Below are positions 14,796-17,766 of a stretch of 17,766 bases of DNA, in pieces (within the stretch, counting starts at the first letter, position 1; every line of letters starts with the position of its first letter). The notes under the pieces were generated by a model. The model saw only the letters and a list, made by a program, of their open reading frames with translations. It was not told the origin of the DNA and ran no database searches. Made by a program: the position numbers and the translations under genes. The stretch covers positions 1 to 17,766 of the forward strand of contig CAYVDJ010000016.1 of the NCBI GenBank assembly GCA_964450755.1. The letters are read 5' to 3'. Origin of the DNA: JAADDG01 sp964450755 (GTDB lineage Bacteria; Campylobacterota; Campylobacteria; Campylobacterales; JAADDG01).

Positions 14796-15875
14796 ATGCA
14801 AAACATCGATATCAATCTTTTGTTAAAAAATGTAACGGCACACGGAGCCTCAGACTTGCATCTTGTAAGCAGAAGCGAACCGCAGGTCAGGATAGACGGC
14901 TCTTTGGTTCCTTTGGATCTTCCAAAGCTTGATGCTTCTACGATTGAGAAAATGTGTTATTCTCTGATCACCGACAGACAAAAGAAGATACTCGAAGAGG
15001 AAAAAGAGCTTGATTTTGCGATAGTTATCCCAAAGGTAGGGCGTTTTAGAGGAAATTATTATTATACGATAAATACCGAACTTGCTGCGGCTTTTAGGAT
15101 TATCCCCACGGAAATCCCCTCTTTGGATGATCTAAAAGCCCCTCCCATTTTCAGAGAGCTTATCAAAAGAGAAAAAGGTATGATTTTGGTAACAGGACCT
15201 ACCGGAAGCGGTAAATCAACCACTCTGGCGGCTCTTTTGAATGAAGTAAATTTAAATTATCATAAACATGTTTTGACAATAGAAGATCCGGTAGAGTTTA
15301 TTCATGAAAATAAAAAGGCTCTGTTTTCTCACAGAAATGTGGGTGAAGATACAAAAAGTTTTGCTGCCGGTTTGAAATATGCTCTAAGAGAAGATCCCGA
15401 TATCATACTTGTAGGTGAGCTTAGAGACGCCGAAACCATATCTACTGCCATTACGGCTGCCGAAACAGGACATCTGGTCTTTGGTACTTTGCATACCAAC
15501 TCAGCCGTTCAGACGATAAACAGAATAGTTGACAGCTTTGAGGGAAGCGAACAGGTACAGGTTAGAAATATGCTTTCAGTCTCTTTGACAGCGGTTATCT
15601 CACAGGCTCTGTTGCCTAAAAAAAGTAAAGGAAGAATAGCAGCTCATGAGATCTTGATAAACAATAACGCAATAGCAAATCTTATAAGAGAGGGTAAAAA
15701 TCATCAGATATACTCTCAAATGCAGTTAAATCAGACAAAAACAGGTATGCAGACTCAAACGCAGGTATTGACCCATTATGTTCAGAAGAATGTTATCTCA
15801 AAAGAGATAGCGCTCTCTTTTTCAACTCAGGCTCAGGAACTTGCGGCAAGACTTGGTGTAGGAGGGGTAGAATAA
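14796..15875 (+). CDS. pilT: PilT, type IV pilus retraction ATPase
   Basis: Hexameric cytoplasmic ATPase that depolymerises type IV pili and drives twitching, DNA uptake or surface sensing. The 359-aa protein has a PAS-like N-terminal domain (about 1-100), Walker A GPTGSGKST (134-142), Asp box TIEDPVEF (161-168), Walker B in DPDIILVGELRD (200-211), His box HLVFGTLHTN (226-235) and the PilT-specific AIRNLIRE element as AIANLIRE (292-299). The last motif separates PilT from the extension ATPase PilB. Ten bases separate it from gatC, and its stop overlaps the next start (TAATG). No pilin or assembly gene is nearby, as is usual for pilT. Confidence 0.95.
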   Translation: MQNIDINLLLKNVTAHGASDLHLVSRSEPQVRIDGSLVPLDLPKLDASTIEKMCYSLITDRQKKILEEEKELDFAIVIPKVGRFRGNYYYTINTELAAAFRIIPTEIPSLDDLKAPPIFRELIKREKGMILVTGPTGSGKSTTLAALLNEVNLNYHKHVLTIEDPVEFIHENKKALFSHRNVGEDTKSFAAGLKYALREDPDIILVGELRDAETISTAITAAETGHLVFGTLHTNSAVQTINRIVDSFEGSEQVQVRNMLSVSLTAVISQALLPKKSKGRIAAHEILINNNAIANLIREGKNHQIYSQMQLNQTKTGMQTQTQVLTHYVQKNVISKEIALSFSTQAQELAARLGVGGVE

Positions 15876-16828
15876 TGTCTGAAAAAGTAAAAACCATCAA
15901 TTTTAACGAACTTATAAGTGAAACGGCGGAGGAGACCTATGACAAACTGAAAAATATCGGCATACCTCCTTATCCAAAATATTATCAAGAGATGTTTATG
16001 GATATCTTAAACGGGTTTAATGATCCTCTGGTAAAATCCCATATCAATAAATACAACTATCTGTTTGAAATAGGAGCAAAAGATAAAAGCGTTGCCGACA
16101 GCTGTTATAATATCGCTCAAGACAGTATAGAAGAGTTTTCACATTCTCATGAAAATATAAGAAATATATCAAAAAAAGGGATGATAGACCTTACTGCCGT
16201 TACCAAAGAGAGAGGCAAGATCAATATCGATCATCTGCTCTCTTTGTTCTCTTCTTTTCAGGATGAGTTGGAATCAGAACTTAAAAGATCCAATGATATT
16301 ATCGATAAGTTAAAAGAGGAGATTGAACTTCTTGAGAGAGAATCAAATATAGATCCGCTTACCAAAACTTTTAACAAAAGAGCATTGATAAAAGATCTAA
16401 ATGATATTTTAAAATTTGGTAAGGAAAAAGATCTTGATTTGCATATTTTGTTGATAGATGTTGATGATTTCAGCTATACAAACCAGACATATGGTTATAT
16501 CGCAGGAGACAAGATACTTATATATCTGACAAAACTTCTTGCAAATTCTCTAAGACGGGGCGTAAAAGTATATAGATATGAAGGAGAGTGTTTTGCAATC
16601 ATTCTAAACAGAACTACAATGCAGGATGCCTCTTTTGTTGCAAAAAGAATATTGCATGATACCAAAGAGAGCAATCTCTACTATAAAGGCAACAATATAA
16701 AACTGACTGTCAGTATCTCCATAGGCAGACATACTAAAAATGATGATTTTCACAGTCTGATACAAAGAGCTTTTGACGCACTAAAAATTGCAAAAAAAAG
16801 GGGTAAAAACCGGATAGAAGAGAGCTGA
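15875..16828 (+). CDS. GGDEF-domain protein with degenerate active site, linked to PilT
   Basis: 317 aa. An uncharacterised helical N-terminal region (about 1-125) leads through a coiled coil (about 128-157) into a GGDEF fold (158-314): DPLTKTFNKRAL (160-171), DVDDF (195-199), the N203 and GD 211-212 positions, SISIG (280-284) and DALKIAKKRGKNRI. The signature itself reads EGECF at 236-240 instead of GG(D/E)EF, with Cys in place of the fourth-position acid used in catalysis. The product-inhibition RxxD site is also changed (RRGV, 227-230). It is therefore more likely a nucleotide-binding effector or scaffold than an active diguanylate cyclase. The N-terminus has no membrane helix. GGAGGGG (15861-15867) and the TAATG overlap with pilT imply joint expression, so a role in pilus control is a reasonable guess. 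Confidence 0.85.
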   Translation: MSEKVKTINFNELISETAEETYDKLKNIGIPPYPKYYQEMFMDILNGFNDPLVKSHINKYNYLFEIGAKDKSVADSCYNIAQDSIEEFSHSHENIRNISKKGMIDLTAVTKERGKINIDHLLSLFSSFQDELESELKRSNDIIDKLKEEIELLERESNIDPLTKTFNKRALIKDLNDILKFGKEKDLDLHILLIDVDDFSYTNQTYGYIAGDKILIYLTKLLANSLRRGVKVYRYEGECFAIILNRTTMQDASFVAKRILHDTKESNLYYKGNNIKLTVSISIGRHTKNDDFHSLIQRAFDALKIAKKRGKNRIEES

Positions 16829-16842
16829 AAAATATCCCAAAA

Positions 16843-16882
16843 TAAATAAAGACAGTTTTACTCTTATTTAAGGATTTTTTTT
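16843..16882 (+). terminator. Possible AT-only terminator after the GGDEF gene
   Basis: TAAATAA (16843-16849) can pair with TTATTTA (16864-16870), followed after 4 nt by a run of eight T. The stem has no G-C pairs, so it is weak; the T-run could equally be the upstream part of the next promoter. Confidence 0.3.
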
Positions 16883-16883
16883 A

Positions 16884-16911
16884 TATATTCTCAATCTAAC
16901 TAAATTGAGAA
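16884..16911 (+). promoter_or_regulatory. Promoter and leader hairpin of the DUF1858 gene
   Basis: TATATT (16884-16889) after a T-run is a plausible -10. TTCTCAAT (16888-16895) and ATTGAGAA (16904-16911) form a perfect 8-bp stem with an 8-nt loop. Its right arm covers the AA of the ribosome binding site AAGGA (16910-16914). Confidence 0.4.
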
Positions 16912-16921
16912 GGATAAAAGA

Positions 16922-17428
16922 GTGAAAGAGATAACATTACAGACAACGATAGCGGATCTGTTGAATAACTATGACAATATGAAAGAGATATTGATAGATA
17001 TAAATCCAAAGTTTAAAAAACTGAATAATCCGATTTTGAGAAGGACTCTTGCAAAACTGGCAACAGTCAAACAGGCGGCTGTGGTGGGAGGTATGAAGCC
17101 TTATGATCTGCTGAACAAACTAAGATCCGCCGTAGGACAAGAACCTCTTGAGAATATAAAAGAAGATGAAAACAGCGATACAGTCATACCACAATGGGCA
17201 AAAAATCCTGCAAATATGAGTTTAAATGTAAATGAACTTCTTGATAACAACAAAAATCCTCTTGCCGAAGCAAACAGGATAGTAAAAAAGCTTAAAAAAG
17301 AGGAAATTTTGGAAATTGTTTCTGATTTTAAACCAGAACCTCTTATAGAAGAGTTTCAAAAACATGGTTTTGAGGTATCCTCATACAAAGAGGATGAGGA
17401 AATTTTTATAACGAAAATAAAAAAATAA
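16922..17428 (+). CDS. DUF1858 and DUF2249-like domain protein, function unknown
   Basis: 168 aa, soluble, no signal peptide. Residues 1-70 match the DUF1858 pattern: TIADLLNNYDNMKEILIDI, PKFKKLNNPILRRTLAKLATV, KQAAVVGGM. The C-terminal part (about 108-168) resembles DUF2249/SirA-like domains: NPLAEANRIVKKLKKEEILEI, DFKPEPLIEEFQKHGFEV. It has no cysteine. Such two-domain proteins occur in anaerobes, often near redox or hemerythrin-type proteins, but the biochemical role is not established. The start is GTG at 16922, seven bases after AAGGA. It stands alone, separated from the GGDEF gene by 93 bp with its own promoter-like sequence. Confidence 0.75.
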   Translation: MKEITLQTTIADLLNNYDNMKEILIDINPKFKKLNNPILRRTLAKLATVKQAAVVGGMKPYDLLNKLRSAVGQEPLENIKEDENSDTVIPQWAKNPANMSLNVNELLDNNKNPLAEANRIVKKLKKEEILEIVSDFKPEPLIEEFQKHGFEVSSYKEDEEIFITKIKK

Positions 17429-17443
17429 TAGTATTTTATACAA

Positions 17444-17506
17444 GGAGAGATCTGAAAGTAACTTCAGCTTTATTTAAGACAAGGCTGAAGTGGCTATATC
17501 TTCTCC
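17444..17506. terminator. Nested inverted repeats between convergent genes
   Basis: ACTTCAGC (17461-17468) and GCTGAAGT (17484-17491) form a perfect 8-bp stem around a 15-nt loop. Outside it GGAGA (17444-17448) can pair with TCTCC (17502-17506), whose right side is coding sequence of the minus-strand gene. Probably a terminator for the two convergent genes. Confidence 0.5.
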
Positions 17507-17766
17507 CATACAAGCTTTTTAACATTCTTCTCTTTCTCATCAAAATTGATCCCAACTAAAATAATCTCTTTATTCTCTTTTAGATATTTCTCATAATACT
17601 TTTTCTTCTTTATCTGAAATAGTGGATCTTCATCATTTACTTTAAACTCAAATATATAGATTTTATCTTTGATAAAAACGGTAAAATCTATCCTTCCTCT
17701 GTTTGTTACATCTTCGGCTATGATCTTTACTCCCAAAGATGCTATATAGACATAAAAGACACTTGC
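17494..17766 (-). CDS. PD-(D/E)XK nuclease-like C-terminal part, gene cut by right window edge
   Basis: The frame stays open to the edge: residues encoded at 17737-17766 read ASVFYVYIAS and continue into LGVKIIAEDVTNRGRIDF, so the gene starts outside the window. Visible are 91 codons including the stop. They contain the catalytic pattern of PD-(D/E)XK nucleases: Asp in GRID, then a strand with EFK (IYIFEFKV), followed by IKKKKYYEKYL and EIILVGINF. The sequence matches the C-terminal domain (PF08011 type) of the common AAA-ATPase-like proteins of about 500-550 aa found in many copies in anaerobes. Their function is not settled; roles in DNA processing or defence are proposed. The N-terminal ATPase part is presumed, not seen. 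Confidence 0.8.
   Translation of the reverse strand, partial: ASVFYVYIASLGVKIIAEDVTNRGRIDFTVFIKDKIYIFEFKVNDEDPLFQIKKKKYYEKYLKENKEIILVGINFDEKEKNVKKLVWEKI

Noticed and set aside
14441..14815. Minus-strand 124-aa frame over gatC
   Set aside because: Serine/phenylalanine-rich shadow of gatC in an antisense frame, with no recognisable domain.

Overview
The window looks like a chromosomal segment of a free-living member of the Campylobacterota (Sulfurimonas / Sulfurovum / Nitratiruptor type). This is an inference from the strongly AT-rich composition, tightly overlapping genes, AT-rich extended -10 promoters with no clear -35, a short-form HisG, a type III pantothenate kinase, GatC, PilT and HypF. 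The genus cannot be fixed from sequence alone.

Layout. (1) 1-1256: a full-length integron-type tyrosine recombinase (IntI) reading rightward, preceded by about 290 non-coding bases with direct and inverted repeats where attI should lie. No gene cassette is visible; any array would lie left of the window. (2) 1303-7381, minus strand: a four-gene RND efflux operon in the order tetR, tolC-like outer membrane factor, membrane-fusion protein, RND pump. The first three junctions are ATGA overlaps or close spacing. A nearly perfect 30-bp palindrome sits just upstream of tetR and is the likely autoregulatory operator. (3) 7560-10310, plus strand: hypF (NiFe-hydrogenase cyanide-ligand synthesis) followed 30 bp later by hemJ (protoporphyrinogen oxidase). 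They end in a strong hairpin shared with the convergent operon. (4) 10342-14357, minus strand: a compact six-gene operon in which every junction overlaps: YfgM-like membrane protein, BamB-like beta-propeller lipoprotein, Xer-family recombinase, a small CPIC protein of unknown function, coaX and hisG. (5) 14493-16828, plus strand: gatC, pilT and a protein with a degenerate GGDEF domain, divergent from (4). The shared promoter region carries a perfect 18-bp palindrome. (6) 16922-17428: a DUF1858 + DUF2249-like protein of unknown function. (7) 17494 to the right edge, minus strand: the C-terminal PD-(D/E)XK nuclease part of a gene that runs out of the window.

How it fits together. Most of the content is housekeeping or physiology: efflux, hydrogenase and heme maturation, envelope biogenesis, CoA and histidine synthesis, transamidation, pilus retraction. 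The two ends are accessory in character: an integron integrase on the left and an AAA-ATPase/PD-(D/E)XK type gene on the right. The points most worth following are the integron integrase with an undefined attI, the YfgM/BamB-like pair in a phylum usually described as lacking BamB, the PilT-linked GGDEF protein whose signature reads EGECF, the uncharacterised CPIC protein, and several strong palindromes. I saw no tRNA, rRNA, CRISPR array or insertion sequence.
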